A stretch of 64,000 bases of DNA from Ascaphus truei. Taxonomy: Eukaryota > Chordata > Amphibia > Anura > Ascaphidae. A program made the position numbers and the translations under genes. The stretch lies in the NCBI GenBank assembly GCA_036426205.1, contig CM071568.1:303862836-303926835 (forward strand). Reading direction: 5' to 3'. Below, one piece after another: positions 55,146-64,000 of this stretch. The notes below the pieces were generated by a model. It was not told where the DNA came from. It searched no databases and worked only from the letters and a program-made list of their open reading frames with translations. Position 1 is the first letter of the stretch; every line of letters starts with the position of its first letter.

Positions 55146-58100
55146 ATGCCTTTAACCTTTATATCGCACAACACTAAAGGGTTAAACTCCCCCCGCAAAC
55201 GTAAAATAGCACTCACCGACTACAAAAGAAAGAGGGCAGACTTCATATTACTCCAAGAAACACACTTTAGCACCACTAGCTCCCCCAAATACTTTGACAA
55301 ACATTATAAACAGGTATACCTATCCTCTGCCATAGAAAAAAAGCGGGGTGTGGCAATCTTGATCCACAACAGAGTAGGGCTAGTGGTGGATAAGGTGAAA
55401 AAAGATCAGGACGGCAGGTTCTTGATGATCATAGGATCCATAAATGCACAACCAATAACAGTGGCCACAATATACGCCCCAAGCGTACAAGAGGCAGACT
55501 TCTTCACAAAGACGTTTGACGTTATAATTTTTTTTAGCAAAGGTGCTATAATCTTAGGTGGAGATTTCAATACAGCTTTGAATGCAGCCCTGGATAGATC
55601 AGGTCCCCATAGACAAAGGGTTACAACATGACCTTCAGCCCTAGAACAAGGATTAAAAGATTTACAACTATTAGACGTTTGGAGGGAGACACACCCGCTA
55701 GACAGAAACTACACCTTCTACTCCCACCCCCATGACTCATTCAGCAGAATCGACTACTTCTTTGTCTCTAGTAGACTGGTCCCCGTGATCACCCATTCTG
55801 GGATCCATGATATTTCATGGTCAGATCATGCACCAATTGAGCTAAGGTGCACACAGATAGGGCTGGAAAGACCAAGAGCAAATTGGAAACTAAACAAATC
55901 CCTCCTAAAGATCCCCGATTTGGAAGGAAAGGTCAAAGAGGTGATCAAGTACTTCTTTAATGAAAATAAAGGTAGCGTTCGCTCTCACATAACCCTCTGG
56001 GAGGCACATAAAGCAACACTGAGGGGGCTTTTGATTAGCCTGGCGGCCAAAAGAAAAAGGAAAGCAACGCAAAAATTATTAAAGAACAGGCAGAGTTAAA
56101 GCAGCTTTGGGAACAACACATACGCTCCCCAAATGTGGCAACTCTCCAGCAAATTAAAGACACTCAGATTAAATTGAACCTACTCCTCATCTCCCAGGCC
56201 GAGAAATCGTTAAGTTGGTCAAAGAGAAGATTCTTTGAGAAAGCAAACAAACCAGATACCTTGCTGGCTAACATGATTAACTCTAAAACAACTAACTATA
56301 ACATACAATCCCTGAGCCGGGAATCGGGTGGGGTCACGGCCAATCCCAAACATATAGTAGGGGAATTTAAAGCCTTCTATGCAAAATTGTACGACGGGGA
56401 AAAGGTATCCCGTTCTACTGGTACAACGGAGGCCCTACAGAGTTTCCTGAGGAACTCAAACATACCCGGTTTGAGTGGGTCAGATAGAGAGGTAATAGGT
56501 AGTGATTTCACAATGGAGGAATTATCAGAGGTTATTAAAAACCTGAAACCCTCTAAAGCCCCGGGTCCCGACGGATATTCAAATCTTTACTATAAGAAAT
56601 TCAGGAAACAATTGGCCCCATATCTCCTCCGCATGTTTAATCAAGTACTGAACGGTTCCCCCTTTCCCAGCCAGATGCTCCAAGCGTCCATTTCAGTAAT
56701 ACATAAGAAAGGGAAAGACCAACAGGACTGTAAAAGCTACAGACCAATATCCATGATTAATTCAGACATCAAAATCTACGCTAAATTACTGGCCAACAGA
56801 TTAAGTCTTATCCTACCCAGACTGGTGCACCCAGATCAAGTCGGGTTTATCCAGGGTCGACAAGCATCAGATAATACCCGACGAATCATTGATCTGATAG
56901 AAATAGCCAATTCCAAATCTATACCAATTATGGCGCTCAGTCTGGATGCGGAAAAAGCGTTCGATAGGATAGACTGGCCATATCTGGAGGCCACGCTTGG
57001 AGCGTTTGGCATGGGAGACAAATTGATAAAAGCTATATTCGCTCTCTACTCAGCCCCGTCGGCTAGGGTTACCCACCAGGGATTCGCTTCAGACCCCTTC
57101 CAAATTAAGAGCGGAACGAGACAGGGATGCCCGCTCTCCCCCCTCCTCTTTGCGCTGTGTATGGAACCACTAGCGGCCCAGATACGAGATAGCAAAGACA
57201 TCACAGGTATTGACATCGGAAACCAGACGCATAAGGTGGCACTATATGCGGATGATGTATTCCTGACAATATCTAAGCCCCTTACCTCTCTACCAAACCT
57301 GTTCGATCTGCTTGGTCGATTTAATAGGGTCTCCGGGTTCAAAATAAACCAGAGCAAATCCGATGCCATAAACATAAATCTCCCCAGACACATGGAAAAA
57401 TTAATTGCCATAAACTTCAACTTCCACTGGCAACAACACCAAATTAAATACCTAGGGATTAACGTCACCCCGACATATAGCACAATCTATCAGGCAAATT
57501 ACCCAAGACTGATGCGGACTCTGAGAGAGGACATTAAGAGGTGGGCCAAATACAAAATCTCATGGATTGGTAAAATCCACTGCGTTATAATGAACTTGCT
57601 ACCTCGCCTTCTGTATCTCTACCAAACCCTCCCGGTGCCTATAGGCTTGAAGGACACTCTCTCACTCCAATCAGAGATAGATAAATGTATCTGGGGAGGA
57701 AAGAAGGCGAGGGTGGGCAAACAAATCATGCGCAAACAAACAGGAGCAGGTGGGCTCGCGGTACCTTGTTTATTGTCCTACTATAAGGCGGCTCAATTAT
57801 GTCAAATTGTGCAGTGGCACTCTAACCCAGACTCCAAAAGATGGGTCGCGTTATAACGAGAGGCATGCTCCCCATTAGAATTGGAGCATCTGATTTGGTA
57901 CCCCAAAAAGGTGCGAAGAGGCACCAAACTGCCGCTATCCTCAATGACCAACTCGCTCTCGATATGGGAGGGCACTAGGCTCAAATGTACACTGACCAGT
58001 AGGGCGTCGGGTATGACGCCACTATGGAACAACCCACTCTTTGCTCTGGGCCAGTCCAGCACAGTATTCACTATCTGGAAACAAAAAAACATTAAGAGAT

Positions 58101-58910
58101 TGGTAGATCTGGAGGGGAGACAAGGTATACAAATATTCGAAATACTTAAATCTGACCACAATATCCCTAATGCCGAGCTCTTTAGATACCTCCAGATCAG
58201 GGTGTTCTACCAAAAGGTTCAGCCACAGACCCCCATGACAAATTTCAAAAAGCTCTGTCGATCAGGGACATCCACGGCGGGACTCACATCGCGGATGTAC
58301 AAAGAGGTGACCGGTTCTAGCACGACTGTGACGGACAAGACAAGATACATGACTAGCTGGGAGACAGACCTAGGAGAGGAGCTAGAGGTAGAGGAATGGG
58401 CAAAAATAGTGACGGCAACTTCCAAAAGTTCCATGTGCACAACCTTAAGGGAGAACGCATATAAGGTTATGATGCGCTGGTACCACACTCCCACAAAACT
58501 AGCTAAATTCCTGCCCAGTTACTCCCCATTGTGCCCGAGACAATGTGGACAGCAGGCAGATCTGTTACACATGCTGTGGTCGTGCCCCAAAATCGTCCCA
58601 GTTTGGGATTCAATTAAGGACTGTTTGAATAAGATTACAGGTAAACCCGTTCCATTAGACACATGGCTGTTCCTCCTGAACAGACCAGCTGACGGGTTCA
58701 CCAAAGGAGAAAACAAACTAATAGCTCACTTTGCTATGGCGGTTAGAGGGGAGATCGCAGCACGCTGGAAACAGAATGAAATCCCATCAATTACGAAAAT
58801 TCGGAACCGAATTTGGTCAGTTTGCCAGATGGAGAAGTTGACAAGTTTGGTCAACGACACTGGTGCAAATGTTTTAAAAGTCTGGCTACCATGGCATAAA
58901 AGATCCAACC
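55146..58910 (+). pseudogene. L1-Tx1 ORF2 (APE endonuclease, reverse transcriptase, C-terminal Cys/His motif), three lesions
   Basis: APE endonuclease from 55,146 (Ser-His-Asn-Thr-Lys-Gly; Gln-Glu-Thr-His-Phe; Gly-Gly-Asp-Phe-Asn near 55,556; Ser-Asp-His-Ala near 55,822). An in-frame TGA ends the first frame at 55,631, and a frameshift in an A run near 56,070-56,080 precedes the RT frame 56,135-57,856. The RT carries Pro-Gly-Pro-Asp-Gly-Tyr, Tyr-Arg-Pro-Ile-Ser, Asp-Ala-Glu-Lys-Ala-Phe-Asp, Gly-Cys-Pro-Leu-Ser-Pro and Tyr-Ala-Asp-Asp-Val. A single TAA (57,854-57,856) separates it from the C-terminal frame with Cys-Gly-Gln...His-Met-Leu-Trp-Ser-Cys-Pro (about 58,545-58,590). The encoded enzyme nicks DNA and reverse-transcribes LINE RNA; this copy cannot make it whole. 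Confidence 0.9.
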
Positions 58911-58914
58911 TAAT

Positions 58915-60250
58915 TATACTTACTTCACTGTATGGATCAATAGGTCATTGGAGATATAGCAGCCTTCAATGTACACAAGGAGAGAGATATATATGTATTT
59001 GTGAGCAAACTCTGCACTCAGGACCCCAACATTTTGGGCAACATATCTGCACTTAATCATTCATATGGTTTAAGGGATCATTGACCATTATGTGAACAAC
59101 TTAGGAACAGGATACATACCCTGCACGCATTTCTGTTTAAATCCATGCTGTCTGTAGTCATTACTAGCTCCGGTCTCCACACAGGAGGAGGAGCAACAAA
59201 GCAGTGAGCCACGCGATTGGCTATGGGGTTTCCCAAGCAGCCAATTAGATAGTAAACCGGCTCACTAGAGGAATACAGCCTCCTCCCCTACATACAGGGG
59301 GGGTGCGTCAGTGTATGACGCCGCGCGATAGGCTGCCTCAAGGATCCAATCAATGGAGCCCTGTGATTTGCTGCTATAGCAACAGGACCCTATAAAAATA
59401 CAGTCTAATCATCAGGAACCCGCCCCCGATGAAGCCAGTTACGGTGAAACGTACGTAGGGTACGTCTGACGTCACCGTCACGTGACGTCGGCTCATCGGT
59501 GAGGTGTGTGTGATATACTGTCTGAGTGCTTCGTAGACTGCGTTCGTGGGCAGCAAGAGCACTCAGACCCTAGGGTTGATCTACTATATATCTGCAGTGA
59601 ATGTGGCTGGCCTCACACTAGACCTGTCACAATAAAGCTTACAACAGTATATTTAATGACACCATGTGCAGTGAGTAGTGGCTGCTTTAACTCAGCCAGC
59701 AATATACTCAGTCTCACATCCAACAGTAAAGCATATTCATCTGCCTTTACCTCCTTCTATTGCTTTGGGCTAGGGGTCTGATATATACCTATACATATCC
59801 AGTATAGCGATCACCCTTACTATAGGGTCCACTAAGTATTAATTAGAGAGGTATTTATATATAATTATACCTCCACTAAACACCCTATCACACCTCTCCG
59901 TCTTTTAATATCATTGTATGTTTGTTTTTTGTATGTGGTTATTCCAAACAATTTATTTTAATCAGGTATAATAAAATGTAAGTTTAATTAGGGTGAACAT
60001 CTCTAGTGCCACACTAAAGGGATTCTTTCTTTCTTTATATTCACTATGTGTACACTCCCTGTGAGCACCACCCTCCCCTAGCAATTGTTTGGATTAGATT
60101 CCCTCCTCAGCTTGAGCAGAGTTTACAATCTGCAGCTTCCAACTGCATGCAGATTTCTTTTCTGTTTACCATGGCTAGCCCAAACAGACATCCCGGGAGT
60201 GGAAAGGGCCACAATCTGGCTTTGATAGGGGAAAATGCGTTCTCCCATGA
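58915..60250 (+). mobile_element. PLE-derived insertion in the L1-Tx1 3' end
   Basis: Sequence unlike L1 lies between the ORF2 C-terminus and the 3' UTR, with a hammerhead-like motif (59,420-59,462) and AT-rich pseudo-LTR-like sequence. I could not fix its edges or a target duplication; the bounds are approximate. Confidence 0.55.
59420..59462 (+). ncRNA. hammerhead-like motif, variant core
   Basis: CCGATGA (59,426-59,432) replaces the usual CTGATGA. GCC/GGT stem II with a six-base loop is followed by GAAA (59,446-59,449), then CGTACG and TA; CCC before the core can pair with GGG after the site. The C for U substitution in the core probably weakens or abolishes cleavage. Confidence 0.55.
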
Positions 60251-60655
60251 GTGAGCGCCTAAGAGCGATACCCAGGACATAAATTGCCAGCGCCCTATAG
60301 ACCCCCAGGGAGGACCTAAAGTATGGCAGACAGGGCTCAGAGGTTGATACACGACCGAGCTACAGGGTACGCAATGATTCCCCAGACGCAGAGAACCGGC
60401 GAGGGTGCGACAGAGGCGGAACCACATGAGGAGAAACCCACCCCCCACCCCCATTCCCCCCCTCTATTTTTCTTTCCCCCTCTGTCCCGGGGCTTTCCTG
60501 TTCGTCTGTTCGTCTACCCGGTATGTCTGTAAATGTCAACCCTTACACATACGGGAGTAGCATATGAAGCAGGTCGATCTCGTATTATGCTGTTATCATA
60601 TTCACTGTATGTACATGTCAATTGAACAAAATAAAAATTTAAGTTGAAAAAAAAA

Positions 60656-60757
60656 AAATTCAAGTTTAAATGGCGACCAACTCATATTAAATATCTAGGG
60701 GTCAACATCTCTAAAAACTACAAATTGCTCTATCAAAACAACTACTGGTCTCACTGA
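60656..60757 (+). pseudogene. old L1-Tx1 ORF2 fragment, continuation
   Basis: Resumes the old ORF2 after the younger insertion with an Ile-Lys-Tyr-Leu-Gly-Val-Asn block (L1 RT thumb), and ends at a TGA near 60,755 next to the retroviral sequence. Confidence 0.8.
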
Positions 60758-60797
60758 GTTAGTCAGCCCTCAAAAGAGCAGTGATAAGTCATGGACC

Positions 60798-61860
60798 ATG
60801 AGTAGTCCTAGAGGTCTCTTACAAACCATAGCCGATTATGTGGCACCTTCAGCCCATGTTGACACTGTTGTTACAATGCCATTTATGACTGTGGGCGACC
60901 AGTTGATTACTAAACCCCCTGATATTATGACTCTTAATGCATGGGCAAAAGACTGTCCTGATACCACTAAACACCCTGAAGCAGCAGTAAGGTATCTTAA
61001 AAGGTGTGCAAAGGGGATGAATTTGCTTGGGGCTGATTTTATTTTTCTGTTAGACACAGTCGCTAAACATACAGGAATTAAATGGTCCGCGCGTTGTGAC
61101 AATCTAAAGAGTGACTATGATAGACCCACTGATGTAAAGGGTAATGTGTGGGCACAGGCAGATTGGATCGGCGAGTTGTGGAAACAGGTTTTAAAGGCTC
61201 TGATTGATGAACATGGGTCTAGGCAAGATATCTCAGAGGCTATAGTGTCCAGAAATCACATGAGTCAGTCACAGAGTTTTTAAGGAGATTTAAAGAGTGT
61301 TGGAAGAATGATTGTGGTCTGTCACTAGAGGACGCTCTTGGTCTATTGTATATTCAACATGCAATGAATAATATGCTACCTACCAATGCACAAACTATTC
61401 GGATGTGTGTTGACAACTGGCATAAATTGAAAATATCTGATTGGGAGTAAGCGTGCAGAATTAAAGATGCAGCAGGTGTTTTTTCCCCTCTTAAAGTAAA
61501 TAAAAAAGAAAATGCAAGTATGTATTTTGACGATGGCAGGTGTAGAGGAAGAGGTAGAAATCAGGGTAGAAGGTTTTTTGCCGAACCACGTAACCAGTCT
61601 GGAGGTAGAGCCCAAAATAATGGGGCTTGTTTTAATTGTGGTAATTTTGGCCATTGGCACCGAGAGTGTCCCCAACCCCCTCAAACCAGGGTGGTTCCCA
61701 AGATACACCACACCTTAGGGAAAACACTGACATTCACAATAACCCTAATCAACCTATGTGGGCACGTCCCTATTATCGGGGTCCTCCGGCAGGTCATGAT
61801 CTCTGGGTGCAGTGGAAACCCAACAACCCACAATAGGGGTGCCGGAGGATGAAACCCCTC
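60798..61860 (+). pseudogene. endogenous retrovirus gag
   Basis: The frame 60,798-61,283 (162 codons) looks like part of a matrix/capsid region. It continues after a frameshift near 61,250-61,265, has a stop near 61,448, and ends in an Arg/Gly-rich stretch followed by one knuckle Cys-Phe-Asn-Cys-Gly-Asn-Phe-Gly-His-Trp-His-Arg-Glu-Cys (about 61,629-61,670). Gag packages viral RNA in exogenous relatives. No 5' LTR or primer-binding site is seen upstream; the relic starts next to L1 sequence. Confidence 0.75.
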
Positions 61861-62240
61861 GCTTGTTACCTTACCCAATTGTACTCTCGCTGGGAAACGT
61901 TGCCTCTGACTACTCTTGCTGTAGATGGCAAGATGTATGATTTTTTTAGTAGACAGAGGAGCAATTAAGTCTTCCATTTCTCAGAGAGAGTACAACGGGC
62001 TAGTGTCAAACACAATTGAGTCCTCTACTGGTGTAGGCGGGGTTCCAATTTAATGCAAAGTAACACCCCCTCTTACCATCTCTGCCACGACTGAGGATAA
62101 TACTCCCCTGATATTATCTCATGCCTTTTTGATAATCCCTAATTGTCCGGTTAATTTGCTAGGAAGAGATCTGATGGGTAGGTTACATATGTCATTCTTT
62201 GTGGACTTGCAGGGTGGAATCATTTGTGAGTCTCCTTATT
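61861..62240 (+). pseudogene. endogenous retrovirus protease region
   Basis: A retropepsin-like stretch can be followed, but the catalytic Asp-Thr/Ser-Gly is Asp-Arg-Gly (about 61,951-61,960) and a stop lies near 62,050. The end of the domain (Leu-Leu-Gly-Arg-Asp-Leu-Met) is at about 62,156-62,178. Confidence 0.7.
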
Positions 62241-64000
62241 GTTTAGCTACTCCCTCTTTCTCTCGATCCTCTCCCCTGTTATCTTCCTATTCAGATTCTG
62301 AACGCGTCCGGTCCCTTAGGTTTGATGAGAATGTCAGGGACACTTTGTACAAGGCATATGAGTTTGCCCGATTTGAACATGCATATATACGGATTGCATT
62401 TCAGAAACCCTTTCTAGCATATGACCATTTTGACGATTTCCTTGACCATTCAGTTGCATCTCATACAGAAGAAGTGTACATTACAGGTCTGTATCTGATC
62501 CCCACATGTGCATACATAGCTGCCAATGACAGGTCTTATGTTTGGTTTAAAGGCCATGATCTTGTTGTGGAACAGCAGTTTATCCCTTTGGACGACTTGC
62601 TGTCTCACTGCTATGTGCAAGTGATTGCTGACTCTGACCCGACACATGACTTTTCTTTTCCCCACCCAGCCCTAGATCAGATCCCCCCTGATTTGTGGTC
62701 CACTTCATCCACAGATCCTGGCTTCATCGATTGTACCCCGTATGAGGTTACCCTTAAGCCCGGTGCCTCCCCAGTGTATATCAAACAATATCCCCTCTCG
62801 GCTGAGAAGGAAAAAGATATTGCCCCCATAATGCACGAGTTGCTAACCACAGGCATTATCTCCCCCACCATTTCTCCATACAACACTCCTGTCAATCCTG
62901 TCCCCAAACCAGGAGGTCAACAATGGTGTTTCACACAAGACCTCTGTGCAGTTAACACATTGGTACAACCTATTGCCCCATAGTACCAGATGTGAATTCG
63001 ATCCTCACTGGCATACCTTCAGATGCCACATATTTCACAGTGACAGACCTTTGTTCTGCCTTCTTTTCTGTGCCGGTTAGCCCTGAAACAAGACCACTTT
63101 TTGCTTTCACGTATAAAGGGTTTCAGTATACGTGGAACCGCCTACCCCAAGGTTTTATTGACTCCCCCACGGCCTATTCAACTGTTGTCCGTAAAACCCT
63201 AGAGCACTGGTCACCGCCCTGTAACTCTGTGCTATTGCAGTATGCAGATGACCTTCTGCTATGCAGCAAAGACAAAGATTCATGTCTTCAGGACTCACTG
63301 AGCTTGTTCTACCGGTTGTATGCAACAGGCCATAAGGTGTCCCTCAAGAAACTCCAGTTCTGCCTCCCAGAAGTGCGGTACCTGGGATTCAGCCTCTCCC
63401 ATGGACAAAGAACTCTAGTTTCTGACCGCGTTGAGACTATTGTGGCTCTGCCCAAGCCAAAGACAAAGACTGCTCTAATGTCTTTTCTAGGAGTTGTTAC
63501 ATATTGCTGACAGTGGATACCCGATTGCTCATATTTTGACCACATTCTGAGACAAGCTACGCTCAAAGACTCTCCAGATATCATTCTCTGGACATCAGCT
63601 ATGCATGGTGCATTCTATGCTCAAGACTGCTCTTTACTCTGCTCCTGCACTGGGATTGCCCAACTACCAGCAACCGTTCCACCTTTATTGTACTGAAGGT
63701 GATTCGACAGTGGCGGGTGTCCTTGCTCAGGAACACGGCTGCGGTTATAGACCGGTGGTATTTTATTCAAAAGTTTTACCCCTAGTGGTCCCGGGAATGC
63801 CGGCATGTTTAAGAACAGTAGCTGCATGTGCCATGATGGTCGAAGCTGCACAATCTATTGTGTTATCCCACACACATCACATCAGGTCATACAAGTCCTC
63901 AACAACCTCACTACACAACACATGACTGCACAGCGCAGATCTGGTTATGAAACCATTTTAACTACTACCTCTTGTCTGTCAAGTATTATGCTTCTCACTC
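62129..64000 (+). pseudogene. endogenous retrovirus pol (reverse transcriptase and start of RNase H), partial
   Basis: Frames 62,129-62,983, 62,992-63,510 and 63,605-63,925 follow each other. RT landmarks: Lys-Gln-Tyr-Pro-Leu; Pro-Val-Pro-Lys-Pro-Gly-Gly; Thr-Asp-Leu-Cys-Ser-Ala-Phe-Phe; Leu-Pro-Gln-Gly-Phe-Ile-Asp-Ser-Pro; and catalytic Gln-Tyr-Ala-Asp-Asp-Leu-Leu-Leu (about 63,238-63,261). In-frame stops lie near 62,981 and 63,508. The Leu-Pro-Gln-Gly-Phe and YADD context suggests a class I (gamma/epsilon-like) retrovirus. It continues beyond the window. Confidence 0.8.

Larger units (their letters stand above)
52594..60655 (+). mobile_element. near full-length L1-Tx1 LINE inserted in the older L1-Tx1
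   Basis: The element runs from GGCGCATGCGCGACG to an A tail (about 60,640-60,655) and is flanked by the 15-bp target duplication AAAAATTCAAGTTTA. It has an intact ORF1 (52,732-53,679), a 1.46-kb purine-rich spacer, an ORF2 with two nonsense codons and one frameshift (55,146-58,910), a PLE-derived insert (about 58,915-60,250) and a 3' UTR with AATAAA (about 60,631). Apart from these lesions it looks recent. Confidence 0.88.

Overview
The window looks like repeat-rich vertebrate nuclear DNA, most probably from a frog. The evidence is a C2H2 zinc-finger gene with phase-1 exons, several L1-Tx1 LINEs, CR1 and L2-group LINEs, Penelope-like elements (PLEs) carrying hammerhead ribozyme motifs, a Tigger-like MITE and an old endogenous retrovirus. 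There are no operons, CRISPR arrays or bacterial features, and I saw no tRNA or rRNA gene. All homology calls come from recognising motifs by eye; nothing was searched.

Layout: 1-2,342 is the 3' end of an LTR retrotransposon. 2,822-5,284 (minus strand) is the terminal finger exon of a zinc-finger gene, followed by decayed extra fingers. About 4,530-18,740 appears twice: copy 1 at 4,530-18,740 and an indel-rich copy 2 at 18,741-34,410. Each copy carries the zinc-finger exon start, a purine repeat, a GC-rich unit, a CR1 3' half and a PLE. Copy 1 has an extra L2-group LINE with a 2A-like peptide (8,018-11,302). Copy 2 has large purine, TG and C-rich tandem repeats. A 1.4-kb island inside the two PLEs is identical, although the flanks differ by many small indels, so part of this architecture may be an assembly product. 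The CR1 5' half follows at 34,417-36,388, then an internally deleted L1-Tx1.

39.9-42.4 kb holds small minus-strand exons of the zinc-finger gene: two start exons, two micro-exons of 12 and 15 bp, and three symmetric 114-bp exons. All are phase 1 and in frame with the finger exon about 35 kb downstream. A 30-bp minisatellite sits directly 5' of one start codon.

43,004-46,138 is the most unusual feature: an uninterrupted 1,044-codon ORF. It joins two gag-type CCHC knuckles, a long coiled coil with a stretch that looks like non-muscle myosin II rod, and about 158 residues that look like the condensin subunit CAP-G (NCAPG). Its stop codon lies in the first bases of an LTR preceded by a polypurine tract, so it looks like host sequence captured by an LTR element.

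47-64 kb is nested repeats: CR1, PLE and MITE pieces, an old L1-Tx1 split by a near full-length younger L1-Tx1 (52,594-60,655, 15-bp target duplication), and an endogenous retrovirus gag-pro-pol relic running off the end.
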